Positions 34,031 to 45,783 are shown, numbered from the stretch's first letter. The stretch is 64,000 bases of DNA from Symsagittifera roscoffensis (GCF_963678635.1 NC_087064.1:72293465-72357464); one strand, 5' to 3'. Numbers and translations: made by a program. Notes: generated by a model from the letters alone, not told the origin.

Positions 34031-34833
34031 TTGAAGATAGTGGCGATGGCAGATCGCTTCTGGAAGTCTATGCCAGCAGCACTCAAGGGGCCCACACTCG
34101 ACGAACTGTATAATCGCTTGAGGGATCTCGATCACACCCAAGTCGATGAGAGGTTGGCTGTGATGTTGAATGCCATCCTACAGCTAGAAGGTCAGGGTGA
34201 ATGTAGGGAGTCAGCGACAGAAGCAGTGTTGATGGTCGGCTACACCACGGAAGGGATATCCAACCAGGAGCAAACTAGGTGGCTATCCTGGAACGTAGAT
34301 GGAGGCGTGAGGGTATTCGACCTGGAAAGGAATCCCGGATTGAGCAACACTACAGAATATGGCGCGGGAGAGATCCCACTTCCTACCAGACCGCCGGTAG
34401 GATCCACAACCCAATCCACGAGCAGGCCCCTGAATATGATACGGTCCCAGCAGACGGAGGAAGCATACCCGGACCTCATCAACTTAAAGAGGGATCTGGA
34501 AAGAGCATAGAGGGAAAGAGACAAAGCAAATCTTGACCGGGATGGCGCGAAACTCGAGAGGGACTAGGCAAACCTGGAAAGAGATCAGGCGATCCTTGAG
34601 AGGGATCAGGCGAGGCGTGATCTCATAATGATTAGGGCAGACTACCAACAGAAGGTACGCGAAAACGAGCAGAAGTGTTAGAGCAGAAGGTACGCGAAAA
34701 CGAGGCGAACTGTGAACAACTGAAGTCGGAGATAGAGAAGATTCAGAGGCGATAACGAGAGTTTGCGAGGCATAAACAGAAGGGAACGAGGAACACAGAA
34801 CAAGCAACCGCAGGATCAAGGCCAGAGGCGCGC
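34031..34833 (+). pseudogene. Accessory ORF 1, copy A: head domain plus coiled coil
   Basis: The first 159 residues form a soluble helical head with a conserved motif near its end (NPGLSNTTEYGAGEIPLP), shared with copy B at 62698-63369 (EPGLGSSRTYQPGEIPMP). The frame then meets a TAG (34508-34510) but continues as a charged heptad repeat (LERDQA-type units) to about 34640, broken by two more stops. Copy B also has a coiled coil at this place. Not recognised; head plus coiled coil suggests a structural, self-assembling protein. Confidence 0.55.
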
Positions 34834-36028
34834 ATGGAGGTAGATGAAGTTCCTAGGTCCAGTGGACGATTCAATTTGGACCGAGCAGCTCAAGAACATA
34901 TGAACGAGGGACTGGAAGTGTGGATACCACCCGAGCAGGTGTCCTCCGTGCGCGGTTTAGAGGCACAACCGATAAGGCCATTGATGGAGGTCACCTTGCC
35001 GGGATATACCCCGAGTTCAACCCTTGGTAGTAGCCAAATCAGTAGGAGTTCATCGCGTCTTAAGGAGCTGCAAGATAGGTTACAGTTGAGAAGCCGTGAT
35101 GATTCGATACGACAAGAGCGATCTTCCACCTGGAGGGACCACCCAGTCAGGAATGTCATAATCGCGAGCTACAAGAAGAACACAGATGGTAGTTATCACA
35201 GGCACAACCGCATGGATTGGACCACGGCACAACGGGCGAGAAGGGATTGCTTCCATGATGCGTCTTGGGCCGAATATTACGCACAGCCGAGATTACCAGA
35301 AAGGGGGGTCCACTTAATCATAGGGGACAACCTGATACGTGTGTTGACCCGGATCCAGTCGCATTGGCAGGTGGGAGTCTTGAGCTTTTCTGGAGCCGCA
35401 ACACCTCGGATGTTGGCGTCATTAGAGATGTTGGACATGCACATGGTAAAGATGTACACGGTCACTCTGATGATGGGAACCAATGACGTCGAGAGGGGAA
35501 TCAATAAAGGTGATGAGACTGCACGAGAAAATGACTTGCATTCTTGAGGAGTTGAGGATTTATCTGGATCCCGTGATACTCACGATTTGTACTATCCCAT
35601 ACAACATGCAGAGCGACCAGCACGCAACGGAGATGAACGAGAAGGTGCGCAACATCAATGAGATAATTAGACAAATACATTGCGTGCTCCCCGTTATATT
35701 ATTGGACGTGGCAGACATGATGGAGCGATCTTTCCCGGATGATGCATCATCGGATGGCCTTCACTTTGACAGGCCCAAGGGTTCGGAGCGGCTGGATGGT
35801 GTCCTCCAGAGGCACAGAAATGCGCTAGAGTCAGCTCACTTTCGGTCCACCCACTATACCCCCTTTCTTTGCCACTGGACCCCTATCCAGTCAATTGGGA
35901 GCGAGGGTCGACTCGAGAGTCAGCTCATGGAGCAGCCGGTCCCGACAACCGGGGTCCACACCGATGGAGGCCGAAGAGGCAGAGTCATCTACGCCCCCAA
36001 AGTTCGGTGGTATCCTCGGTGGTGGTAG
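34834..36028 (+). pseudogene. SGNH (GDSL-type) hydrolase, copy A, nucleophile replaced
   Basis: A basic/Ser-rich leader of about 145 residues precedes an SGNH fold. Block I reads IIGDNL (about residue 165), the glycine block is SFSGAATP, and block III is MMGTNDVERG (about 215). A frameshift near 35520 leads to the frame ending at 36028, with the block V motif SDGLHFD. SGNH enzymes cleave esters or acetyl groups using Ser-Asp-His. The catalytic Ser of GDSL is Asn here (AAC; AGC would differ by one base), whereas copy B keeps GDSL. With the frameshift, this copy is inactive. A Pro-rich tail follows block V. Confidence 0.75.
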
Positions 36029-36204
36029 TGGAGGGGCCGGCTGAGACGAGCCGGGCGCGATATCTCGAGAGGATAAAGGAACTGGACCTGGAGGACCTGG
36101 AGTGCAGGCAGGAATTAGCGAAGGTCCTGCGACTCAAGGATGTATCGCATGAGGACTTGAGTAGGAACCATTGTGTGGATTGAATAAAAACCCACAAGGC
36201 GCAC

Positions 36205-37175
36205 TTGTCAAGAGCGAGGATGATGGAGATGGCAGATCTGACTGAGATTACGATGAACTCGATAATGGGACCGATCAACTATAGGCCGCTCAAGCTGTTG
36301 GGGAGTCCAGGGCTCCCATTGGAGCCCCCCCCCAAGCATAGAACAAGCATAGCCAGAATCAGGGTGGCAACTCCTGCGCAGTTGAGAGTGGTGGACAAGC
36401 TGCTGGAGCCAAAAGACATGGGATTCCCAGATGCCGCCTACGAGGGCTCAAAACTAGCAGTTGACCCAAGGTATGGAGAACTCTGTGGAAACTCACGTTT
36501 GGCCAAGATATTGGCAGTTTAAGATCGATCAGATCCAGGAGCCGCAAGGGTAATCATCGTAGCGGGCTCAGATTTCGAGGGGACGTCTCCGAAGCTGTTT
36601 TGGCCGGAAACCCTAGTTTATTTGCTTCCCGGTGCGGAGTTGGACCAAACGCTGACTCAGTGGTGGCGATTAAGTCAACAATGCCTTGCGAGCCTGAGCT
36701 GCTGCTATTTGCAGGAAGGAATGATCACTTGCATGCGGCGGGACTTCTGGAGCATCTGAAAGGTGACGCGCCAACGCCCAAGAAGATCTGGGAAGCGATC
36801 CAGACATTCTTTGCTGCGATGAATGAGGTGCAAGAAAATGTGACTTCTCGATTCGGATCCAAGACAAAGGTGGCGTTCACAACGTCCCCAGGGTACGCGA
36901 GCATGTCGCCTGCATTGCAGTTTGTATACGCTATCTTGATCCTCATAGCTGAAGGGAACGCGTGGCGGGTGTTGATGGCAGCCCCCAATCGTGGACTGGA
37001 GCCGACAAACTTGAAACTTCTTAAGTCGGAGTTGGCAGCGGCGTGGGCGGACGTGTCTCATACCTTGAGGGGGTTCTACGAGTTAGCAGACATTCTCATT
37101 GTATTGGACGCGGTCCTCTTACTCGAGATTTCGAATTTCGCTCGACAGTTGAACTCAATCCGGAGATAAGGGATA
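36205..37175 (+). pseudogene. Accessory ORF 3, copy A: SGNH-like protein
   Basis: Three frame pieces (36205-36522, ~36540-36660, 36600-37169) match copy B 61379-60213 in order. The conserved core has a strand and turn at 36590-36640 (LLPGAELDQ), the motif LLFAGRNDHLHAAG (a G-x-N-D block III), a long helix, a SPGYA motif and the end LEISNFARQL. The GxND and a possible later D-x-x-H region suggest a second, diverged SGNH-type domain. The block I serine is not evident, so activity is doubtful. It may be only structurally related. Confidence 0.5.
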
Positions 37176-38345
37176 ATCACCCAATAATAAGCCACCTGAC
37201 AGCCAGCCTATGGTTCCGAGGTATGGACTTGACGATCACGAGCTCCACCAGCAAAGCGAGGGGACCAATCAATGAAGGGAAGAACGTGGCTGCGGCCGAA
37301 AACCAATTGGAATCGATGGGGTACCGTCTGACGCAGGAAAGAGGCAGGTGGCCGTTCCTGACCCCAAGGCTTGAGAACGCCACCGATAAGACGCGGAAGA
37401 ATGCTCCACCACTCATCAAGCAGATATGGGAATTTCTTGAGGGGCAGCTGGAACATGCCTATAAACCTCTTGCTGGCTCTGGTTTATCCCAGGTTTATCC
37501 CACCACTCATCAAGCAGATATGGGAATTTCTTGAGGGGCAGCTGGAACATGCCTATAAACCTCTTGCTGGCTCTTGGTTTATCCCAGGTATTTGTTCAAC
37601 GTGGGTCCGGCGTACATAATCAGTAGGGGTGTGGAGACACTTCGAATTGATGGGTACCTGACACTAGTACTCTTAACTCACGGGGAACTGGTGGCGTTTC
37701 ATCGGTTGATGAAATATGGGAGCCCCTGTCGATGGGGAAAACTCACCCGAGTACAGAAACCTACTCGTACAGGTGCACCGCCGGACTGAAGACGTTGCTG
37801 GTGGAGTATCTTTTGATGCAAAATCGATACCTGACTGGCGAAGAGAGGAACACAAGACAAGAGAAGAATGGATGGAGGCGAATGGTGGCATTCCTCTATT
37901 GACTGACCTGTGTTTGGCCATGAGATCTGATCCGATGGGACTGATCAGGGGGCTTGGCGAGGTCTTAACCTGCATCTATGGGCCGGCGATGACGTATGCC
38001 TTCCGGATCCGCTCGTTGCGGCATACCGCAACTCAGTGGTGCACGTGAGTCTGATAAGTGTACTAGACGGAACGGCGTTGAAATGGTGCATACAAGACGA
38101 GCTGAGGGCACGAATGAGCGACACGGTGCTCTTCGGGAAAGTCAAGGATCCCGAGTTAGTAGTGATCTTTTTCCGGGGACAATTGCAATGCAGAATGGGG
38201 GAGGAAACGTGAAGGTCCCATTGAAACTTACCCCAAGTTCTGGCATTTGAATCTTTTGACGGCAGACAAACGAGAGATCTTGAGATTTCCGGCGTGGAAA
38301 GGGAGTTTCGAGCTGGTAAAGAATGAGTAAGAAATATTAATAAAG
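37175..38345 (+). pseudogene. Accessory ORFs 4-5, copy A (unknown, fragmented)
   Basis: Short frames at 37175-37534, 37574-37789, 37716-38048 and about 38190-38330 line up with copy B 60160-58902. Shared landmarks are a GVETLRIDGYLTLV segment (B: LRLDGLLTLIAITHG) and, about 300 bases on, GIPLLTDLCLAMRSDP then YGPAMTYAF (B: MPLLTDLSLAMRIDP, YGPAVTFAF). No known domain was recognised. A 94-bp direct duplication (37406-37592) disturbs the first part, and at least four frame changes are needed to read it through. Confidence 0.5.
37406..37592 (+). repeat. 94-bp direct duplication inside copy A
   Basis: The sequence from CCACCACTCATCAAGCAG to CTGGTTTATCCCAGG occurs at 37406 and again at 37500 with only one or two differences. 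Copy B lacks it. Confidence 0.85.
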
Positions 38346-39630
38346 AAAGAAATTTTACCCACCACCGTCCCCGAGTTCCCGATGGTCAGGAGAATGACCT
38401 TGGAGATGAATAGCCCACTGGTGGTACCATCCCTGTACGCAAGAGCCGCAGTGGAGAAGCAGCAGAAGGATTTCACCGATGGTTGGGATCCCTTGTTTAT
38501 CGGATACTTAGCAGCAGTTTATTTCCACACGTGTGAGATCAAGATAAGCTCATGAACGACGCAAGCAAAGAAGATGAGAGGTTCAATGCCTCCAAAGTTC
38601 GAGGTTCGGGATATCTTGAGAAAGCTCAATCAAGCGGATCTGGTGAACATGCTGCTGGTTTGGGACGATGGAAGAATGATCCTGGAAGAGGGACATATCG
38701 CTCTAAAAGACGAGATGAAGTTCGCCTTCGAGGAAGTACCGGGCGCCCTACGGACTGCAGCAAGTGGAGTTGAAACAAGAAGAGAAACAGCTGGATGCAG
38801 CGGGCTCCTTGTATGTAGCCCTTAGCGAATTTAAGAAGCTGGACCCGGCAACCCCCTCACCTTTGTCAGTAGGCACCTCTGGAGATAGAAGAAACAACCC
38901 CGTTGAGGATAGGTTGAAAGACGAACTTGAGAGAGGGCGGGCTGAGTCAGAGGAAGGAGAGAGTATGGATGAAACTCTCAGTGAGGCGGGAGAAGACATC
39001 GAGGTGGGAAACACACCAGGCGAAGCTCCAGCTCAAAGGTACTTCAATACGCTTGAGTTACTGAAAGACTTGAGTGGGGAAGATTGGGCAAACACGGCCA
39101 CGCCACCCCTGGCATCCCTTCGGAAAGACCTGGAATTACCCTTGACCAGCAAACCCCCTATGGGAATGATCCTCATGAGTGCCAAAGAAAGTAAGAAGAA
39201 TGCCTTCGAGGGCAAAAAATGGATGTTCCTAAATACTCTGGACGAGAAGGCGTGGCGAGAACTCTTGAGCGAGTTTAACCAGAAAGCGAAAACCGAAGCT
39301 ACGCTGGAGAGTTTCCAAGAAGAGTTATGGGAAACGGTGATGAAGTTCGGGGAACCAGTTTTGATGGGCACCGGACTGGACGAAAAGGCGAGAAAGGTGT
39401 TGTTGAGCAAGATGATCAAGCTGAGGGAAACGGAGCAGAAGACCAAAGATGATGAATGCAAAGACAGCTCTACTCTGAAACAAAAAACTGACAATAAAAT
39501 GATTAAGGTTGAAAGGGAGGATAAGTTTAAGACTAGTAATATGATTAAAGATATTAATATCCTTAAGGCTCGAGAAGAGGGAGGCAAGAGTAGGAAGGTT
39601 TGGACCGGGACAAAGATGTCGAATCAGTGA
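38346..39630 (+). pseudogene. Accessory ORF 6, copy A (acidic, unknown)
   Basis: The main frame 38764-39630 (288 residues) is rich in Glu/Lys, with a central conserved helix (FQEELWETVMKFG, about residue 180) matching copy B 58060 (FMEEFWTVVQSYG). The upstream part (38346-38760) reads VPEFPMVRRM in one frame (B: IPEFPLIRRM) and FTDGWDPLFIGYL in another. No domain was recognised. The charged composition and predicted helices suggest a scaffolding or nucleic-acid-binding role, but this is a guess. Confidence 0.5.
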
Positions 39631-40313
39631 TGGTAGTGATGACACCCCCAAGCAAAGGTCTGAGGTCTCGAAAGAGGAAAAGGGAGGTAGAAGAGTTGAA
39701 TAGCCCCTCGGCGGATGCGGTCTCTGAGAAGAATCTGAGGGATACCATGGTTCTAGCGCGGCGGAAGACAATGGCCAGAAATGGCAGCTCCGAACCAATG
39801 TGGCTGGCCGAGGTGGTGAAACAGATGGAGGTATCGACGAGTCTGGCGACGAAAGAAGACTTCAGACCTCAGAAGGCGAGCACGAAAAGGGGTTCGACGA
39901 ATGGACAAACAAGGGAAGTAGATGTTGGCAAGGAATGGATCTCGAGCAAGCATCAGGCTATTGGGAAACAAGTGGCCAGCGATCCTCTTGAGAAGAATGC
40001 GACGAGGAATGCGGCTCGACCTTGGTGGATGGCTCTGGAGACAATGAAGGAACTGGAGGACTGCCTGAGGAGGCTCGATCGTGGGGTGTCCCGCAAGCAT
40101 CGCAATTGGGCTACACAACAAAAAGCCGAGATTAATAATTTAGAATTGGGAAGCCAGCTGAAACGAACTTGGCAGAACTTGCTGCGGGACTACTTCGAAG
40201 AGGCGATGAGAACACCCTCGTCCGCGTTGCCATTGATGGCAAATCCCGCGGGGCAGCTGACGTTTGCATGGAGCCTAGTGGGAATAGAGTTAGAAGTTGA
40301 CTTCACACGATAA
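39600..40313 (+). CDS. Accessory ORF 7, copy A (basic, unknown)
   Basis: 237 residues, one of the better preserved frames of copy A. The N-terminal 100 residues are strongly basic (SRKRKREVEEL motif, nuclear-signal-like) and low in complexity. The C-terminal half is helical, with LLRDYFEEAMRTPSSALPLM matching copy B 57273-57058 (VLRYFEEEMRTAPRIHALM). In copy B the basic part is 58060-57287 and the helical part is a separate frame, so the protein may be one ORF split in B. It overlaps the preceding frame by about 30 bases. Function unknown. Confidence 0.5.
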   Translation: MDRDKDVESVMVVMTPPSKGLRSRKRKREVEELNSPSADAVSEKNLRDTMVLARRKTMARNGSSEPMWLAEVVKQMEVSTSLATKEDFRPQKASTKRGSTNGQTREVDVGKEWISSKHQAIGKQVASDPLEKNATRNAARPWWMALETMKELEDCLRRLDRGVSRKHRNWATQQKAEINNLELGSQLKRTWQNLLRDYFEEAMRTPSSALPLMANPAGQLTFAWSLVGIELEVDFTR

Positions 40314-40620
40314 GTTGAAGCTGGGCAACAAGAGTCTAGAGGTTTATCAGATGCTGGTTCAGCATCTTGCCAGAGAAAATTCCGGTTTGAATCTAGCGAG
40401 AAGAAGAGATGCCACTTGTTTCTTGAGGTGGATAATGTCAGTAATGACCAACAGTACCGTCCAAGTGTGTCATCAGAAGGCCATGGGGAGCAAAACTATG
40501 GAAAGGAGAGTCTCCACGGTCAAACTGAACGTGTACCAGAGTACGGGGATCGAAAAGGAAGATGACTCCAGGCAATCTCTAGAGAATCATGGGAAACTTG
40601 ACGAAATACGAAGATACTAA
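40297..40620 (+). pseudogene. Accessory ORF 8, copy A (unknown)
   Basis: 107 residues. The conserved part reads NLARRRDATCFLRWIM, and the frame ends LDEIRRY. Copy B 57039-56641 has CAKRRDALCFIRFMI and IDEIRRF at matching places, so the frame is real. No recognised domain. It overlaps the end of the frame before it by 17 bases, and in B the two are separated by a stop. Confidence 0.5.
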
Positions 40621-40623
40621 AAC

Positions 40624-41276
40624 ATGAAATTCCAAGAGGGACATGACGTGCATCGTAAGTTGGCCTCGGCTGAAGATTACTCGAAACCAAACAAACGGGG
40701 AGAATACCAATATGTGTCTGGAGTAATGGGGATAGCGTACAACCCTTTCTTGGATTCAGAGGCAGGGAGCGCTCACAGGAATCACGAAGTGACGGAGCTG
40801 TTAAAGTTTTGGACAGAGAAGATAATCGAGATTGATTCAATGGAACAAGAAAAACCGAGCCTAGGCCTGATACTTGAGAGGATGTCAAAGGTGATTAGCG
40901 TACCGTGCTCGAACAAGAGAGTGAATTGAAAATGGGGAATGGGAATGACATGCTGATTACGAATTTAGGAACAGTTTCGAAGTTGCTGAGACCATCTTGA
41001 TGCCCACATCCCTACGCAAGCTTGATTGAAGAGGTCACGGAGTGAGTGAGGCTGTCACCGACAAAAAACGAAGACTTGGGAACTCTGAATGTAATACACA
41101 AGCTGATCCTGCCTCAGAATAAAGAGTCGGGTGAGGCAATGAGTAAACTGGGATCAGTAAAGAAGTTGGAACCCGGTAGTTGTCTTGACCTGACGTGTGG
41201 AGGCGGAGAGCACACTTGTGATGGACGATCATGGTTCAGAGTGCAGTCCTTCCAGGGTGAAGACCTGGTCGGTTGA
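40624..41276 (+). pseudogene. Accessory ORF 9, copy A (unknown)
   Basis: The first piece (40624-40929) has VSGVMGIAYNPFL followed by a helix with LLKFWTEK; copy B 56684 reads MSGIIGIEYNPFL and LLRFWTSR. After a stop at 40927-40929 the reading is broken until 41046-41276, where LGTLNVIHKLIL and LEPGSCLDL match B (LRDLNIIYNVMI, VKPGSCLAE). No function recognised. Fragment D at 52363-52780 is a further copy of the middle of this gene. Confidence 0.5.
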
Positions 41277-41309
41277 TTTGGCGACGTAACAGAAAGAGAG
41301 AAAAGTGAA

Positions 41310-42760
41310 GTGCAGATAGTGGCTGATTGTTACACGAACACTATTAAGAATATAGCAACGGCGTTGGGGTTCTTCTCGAGGATGTGCAGCTTACAGTCTC
41401 TGGAGATGCTGGTGTCTGAGCACCGTTTGGTGACAGCGCTAAGCGTGAAATCATGGCCTGGAGTATTGCAAATAACTCAGAAGCACATCAGAGGGTGGAA
41501 GCTGGGACTTGAGACGGTATTTCCCGTGAGCGAGGCCTATAGTCTGCCAGTAATTGCGAAGTCCTTGGTGGGATTTGTCATGGCCAACCTATGTGGAAGC
41601 CACTATCCATTACACATGGCGATGGTACAGGTTTCCAGCCAGAGGATACTAATAGACAAGGCCTTCTCGGTACCCAAGTGCGTACGACAGGCTCGAGTGT
41701 CGCACCATTCACACAGACTGTTGAGGAAAATCCTGGGGACTGTACCAAGGGAACAAAGAAATGACTTGAGTGAAATCTGAGGAGAAGAACTCTTGAGTTT
41801 GGAAGGTGAAAACACGAGTGACTTTGAGAGGCAGAACACAATCGGGAAGCCGATGAATAGTGCCCCAGCCCAGGAGGAGAATGATATGACGCATGAGAAG
41901 GTGATGAAGTTGGAACCTCTGCTGGATGCTTCGGGAGAACGCAGCCTCCGGAGCATCGATATCACGCATGGGGAATGTCCATGCCAATGTCTGGCACAGA
42001 CTGTGTGGTACCCGGAACACTCAAACCTCTGCTTGTTATGGGACGTGGAAAAAATCGGTCGATCGGGTTACCCAATCATCGGCAAAAGGTGAACCTCCTG
42101 GTGGTGAGTACATTATTGGCGTTGCGATGGATCGAAGAGAACGTGACGAAATATCGGGAGTCGAAGACACCGACAGCGGAGTCGATACACGCTATTGACT
42201 ATAGCAGGAGACTTGAGTTGTTTGAGACTGCATGCAAAGTGTTCGCTATACCGATGGAGGTCAGGCACGTATGGAGCCGCATAAGAATCTTACCGTGGTT
42301 TCGAGTGACATTGACATCTTGGTTATATGCGGTGACGAAGGACCCTATGAAGAAACATCAGAAAAAATATCGGCAGTTCCTGGCGGAGATAGGACCGTAA
42401 GCCTTCAAGAGACTTTTGCTGTCCCACCGAAATGCGATTACGACGGGTTGGAAGAGAGTTGGTAGGGTGTCTAGAGATAATACCAAGGGGAGAGAATCAA
42501 TATTGGAAGAGGACTTAGCGAAGAACGTGAGCCTGAGCCTTCACAACTACTTTTGCTTGAACAGGGAATCGAAAGTGAAGGGTTTGCCAAACCAGGCAAA
42601 GAGGTTGCAAGAGCAGAGGGAGTGGGTGCGATCCTACGAACAACTAAAAGCGTGGGAAGAGATTGTAATCAGTTCCCATGACGAGGAAGCGCTGCTAAGG
42701 CAGATCACGGTGTCAAACGCAACAGGGCCTAGCACCTCAAAGGTAAGGAACACCAAATGA
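41310..42760 (+). pseudogene. Accessory ORF 10, copy A (last gene; unknown, ~480 residues in four frames)
   Basis: The pieces 41310-41780, 41793-42092, 41975-42400 and 42416-42760 together follow the 499-residue intact frame of copy B (56153-54654). Shared landmarks: ALGFFSRMCSLQSLEML, AFSVPKCVRQAR, CPCQCLAQTVWYP, MEVRHVWSR-R-PWFR and, near the end, HRNAITT. It is helical with conserved Cys/Trp residues and no recognised domain. Copies A, B and C all carry it next to their 3' end. In A three frameshifts and several stops break it. Confidence 0.55.
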
Positions 42761-42792
42761 GCAGGGAGCTCAGTCAGGGATTCTTGAGTCTT

Positions 42793-42810
42793 GAGAGGGA
42801 AGGAAAGGGG
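42793..42810 (+). promoter_or_regulatory. Polypurine tract
   Basis: GAGAGGGAAGGAAAGGGG, 33 bases after the last stop codon of copy A, is where an LTR element would prime plus-strand synthesis just before its 3' LTR. The sequence beyond it is not recognisably the same LTR as at 23348. Confidence 0.4.
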
Positions 42811-43471
42811 CTCGAGCGTGAACTCGGATGAAATCCGAGGTCACGAAAAAGAAATTTTAACGAAACGAAATAGCCCCATTCCTTTCCTTTGCTGGAACTT
42901 ATTAATTACAAACTCCTCAAGTTATATTTAATTCCAGTTATGCTAGAGTCGCTAGTTATTTTAGTTACTCCAATTCTCGAGTGTGCTGGTATGTGAGTAC
43001 CCAATTTAGTTTTCTTGATTGTGTTTTGTAATTTTTATGTTGAGGTAAGGAGAGTTTTAAGTTGATCTATCTGAAATGGATCGAAGTTCCACTGTCTAAT
43101 AATAAGCAACTAAAACTGAATGTTCCGACCCTGTTTTTAACGGCGCTTGCGTATTTTGGTTGTTTTGAGACCTAAGTATGGGGTCGTTCTTATTTTCTAG
43201 AGTGGAGGGTGTTTTGGTAGAGGCCTTTAAGTTGTAACGAGGGTTTTAGTCTCATGTCGCAAGTAAACCGAATTGGCTCCGACCGTTCGAGGTAGAAAAA
43301 CGCAAGAGATAGTGTCCCTGACTCTTGAGCCAAATTATTATAGGGCCTATTTTTCTTTAACCTCATATGTGACTTGAGTGGGCGACTGTTACATAAACCT
43401 GTCTTGTATGTTCACAAAAAATAAGAAAATTAACTGCACTTTGAGCAATCGTTTGAGCAATGAAGTATAAA
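42811..43471. other. Non-coding, possible diverged 3' LTR of copy A
   Basis: About 660 bp without a coding frame, between the polypurine tract and the Polinton remnant. If copy A has a 3' LTR it should lie here (for example 42820 to about 43395, ending GACTGTTACA), but I cannot match it to 23348-23913. Confidence 0.3.
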
Positions 43472-44293
43472 TTAAAAATGATTAACCGAATTTTTAGGAA
43501 ACAAGAGAACAACTCGTGTACTTCCTACGGATACAAAAGGAAAAATTTCACCTGTTGTATCCCTTAGTTTTTTTTTAATGCTGTGGAAAGAGTTTTTTAA
43601 TAATTTTTTAAATTGTAGATTCGTAAAGGATTGATTATTCATGTTCTGTCTTGTAAATGTTATGTCTCCATTGTTTACTTTGGAATTGAAAGGTGTACAA
43701 CGAAGTAAAAGAATTTTTGTATCACCTCCTATATTATGTTCTATAACATCACTAAAATCATTCGGGATTGTATTCTTATAAAATCGTAAGAATAATGTGG
43801 ACCTTTTCCTTTCATGATAACCCAATGTCTGATTTTGTTCTAAGTCACAACGAAAAATGTTACTCAAATCAGCACTTTGAATTATAAACACTAATTGATC
43901 CTCAGGTAAATGAATGGCAATTTTTTGGTGTAATTTTATCTACTGTTACATAAATTCCGTTATATTCAGATTTTTGTACGCCTATACGTTTTCTAACAGT
44001 GTCATTATTGGCAACAATCTAGGTTCAAAATTCATCGGTCAAATCTTTCTTTTTTCCTCAGGACTTTCTCGCCCATCTATGAAAGTAAATTTTCCCTCAG
44101 TAACGTTTTGGTACAATGAAGCGTACCATATTGAAGGGGAAATAGCAACCTCCCATTCTCCTTTAAGATGTATTTGTTCCGGTAAAAAATTTGTAAATGA
44201 ATTAAGACTATTTGTCGGATAACAATTACAAGAAGCATTAGAAACTAGCTCAAAAGTAAAAGAATTCATGACAACTGATCGATAAAAATTCAA
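43472..44293 (-). pseudogene. Conserved Polinton protein (virion-associated type, function unknown)
   Basis: Frame 44293-44039 starts with a beta-rich segment (FTFELVSNAS, FTNFLPEQIHLKGEWEVAIS, then YQNVTEGKFTF), and 43891-43472 carries the C-terminal part (VFIIQSADLSNIF, then FTNLQFKKLLKNSFHSI and FVSVGSTRVVLLF). This protein is common in metazoan Polintons and is about 300 residues long. The beta-rich make-up suggests a virion protein, but I do not know its exact role. The middle (44038-43892) is in other frames with stops. Confidence 0.65.
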
Positions 44294-44309
44294 TTTAAAA
44301 AATGGTTTA

Positions 44310-45200
44310 CCTTCAATCTGAACTTTTTCTCAGCTCTTTCCCATAAAATTTCCCCAGAATTTCTTCTTTTTGTGATCTTTGATGATGTATGTAGGAGGTG
44401 TTTTTATAGATATTGCCGAAGTTTCAAAAACTTCATCTGTAAACTGTGGCTTGTATCCTCTTCGGAACGGAACATCGTTTTTCGAAAATCGGAATGGAAC
44501 ATCGTTTTTGAAACTCTATTGCCAATTTTGAGTTTTGGTTTAGTATGTTTGATGAACATTTTTCATGCAAAACTGATAAAAAATCAGAGATTTTCTATTT
44601 GTTCGATTTTTGCAATAGTTCAATTTAGAAACAAATTGCTGCAATTTGGAAACAAATTTTTCACCATGATCTTCAATATTTAATGATATGTTATATGTTT
44701 TAAAGACTGAATTGCTCTCTCTGCAAATGCAGCTTTTGTTTCACTAATTGTTGAGTAAACTTCAATTTCTTTCGGCTGGCAAAAGTTTTTAAAAGTTCCC
44801 CCATATTCTGTTCCGTTATCAACCCAAAGTTTTTCAGCAGTGTTTTTTCGAGAAATCATTTTTTTGAAAGCTTGTAAAGTGTCTTTGGCATAATTTGTTT
44901 TCATGGTTTGAACTCTGACAAATCTCGAAAAAATATCTACAGAAACTAATAGATACTTGACTCCATTGTTTTGACTGCCAACTTGTCTACAAAAGCCAAG
45001 TCCATACACCAAATTTCATTGATATATATAGAAAAAAGTTGAGGTCTTGGGAAACAACTGATTGGTGGACCAAATTTTGTGTACAATGTCTTGTTTTGTA
45101 AGAATTGTTCTATTTTCTTTTTTTATAAACCACTCGCTTTACTCATGTTTGAATAGAACTGTACGCAGCTCTTCCCTTAGAATAAAATTTGTTCAATCTT
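44310..45200 (-). pseudogene. Polinton integrase (rve family)
   Basis: The intact middle frame is 45012-44680. Motifs seen: YLLVSVDIFSRFVRV (first catalytic Asp), WVDNGTEYGG (second Asp) and TKAAFAERAIQSLK (Glu), so the D-D-E triad survives. The N-terminal zinc-binding part (about 45190-45015) and the C-terminal chromo-like part (about 44675-44310, ending in KEEILGKFY-like sequence) are readable only with frame changes. The enzyme would insert the linear element DNA into the chromosome. The ATG at 45012 is not the true start. Confidence 0.75.
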
Positions 45201-45206
45201 ACCTTT

Positions 45207-45473
45207 TCAGATTTTGAGAGGGATCCAAGTACCTCTGTTTTTTTCTTTGGCATTCATGTTAATCACAAGATTAGGAGGAAATTGAGTAGCTTCCAAAATA
45301 GTAAAGAAAATATCTAAAAAATTGGTATTTTTTCGCTTTAGCGCACACATAAAGTCTACAATAGATTCTTTTGTATCTCGATTATCTAAAATGATATTGT
45401 TCGACTGGCTGAGTTTAATTCTAGGAGAATTCAAAATTGAATCAATAAGGTACTTATTGTTACTCGTTTTCAA
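45207..45473 (-). CDS. Small Polinton ORF (unknown)
   Basis: 88 residues with an open frame. It contains the motif ESIVDFMCALKRKN and, further on, FTILEATQFPPNLVIN, and it ends NRGTWIPLKI. It lies just upstream of the integrase in the same orientation. I recall similar short proteins next to integrase in metazoan Polintons but cannot name the function. Confidence 0.4.
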   Translation of the reverse strand: MKTSNNKYLIDSILNSPRIKLSQSNNIILDNRDTKESIVDFMCALKRKNTNFLDIFFTILEATQFPPNLVINMNAKEKNRGTWIPLKI

Positions 45474-45783
45474 CCTCGCATTTACAGCACTTTACATCAA
45501 AAATTTTTTACAATCTCACCTTTTTTTGTTTTTGTTCCAATTTTTGTTTTATTGTACTTTGTGATTGATAAATTGAGTACGGAATTAAAATAAACTGTTC
45601 CATACTATGTCAATCATTTAATGACAAAAATGATGATGATAGATATCAATTGTAACCCTTTAGTTGAACTTAAAATAATTCTTCTTTTGTTTAGAGGAGT
45701 TATTTTTCGCGTTGGTTTGTGTAATTTTTTTTTCACTACGTTTTCTTACCGAAGTTCTCGAAGCTCTACTCTTAATAGGTTTA

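Larger units (their letters stand above)
23348..42810 (+). mobile_element. Giant Ty3/gypsy-type element, copy A (degenerate)
   Basis: Order on the plus strand: LTR-like sequence, protease remnant, pre-RT linker, RNase H, H2C2 zinc finger and integrase (with local amplification), macro-like domain, then about 8.7 kb of extra frames (coiled-coil ORF, SGNH hydrolase, SGNH-like protein, about six unknown proteins) and a polypurine tract. Gag and the catalytic core of RT are missing. The extra region is colinear with copy B (54654-64000, minus), which argues that these genes belong to the element. Frameshifts and stops are frequent throughout. Confidence 0.75.

Noticed and set aside
42811-43471. 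3' LTR of copy A matching 23348-23913
   Set aside because: Apart from its position after a polypurine tract, no sequence similarity was visible by eye.
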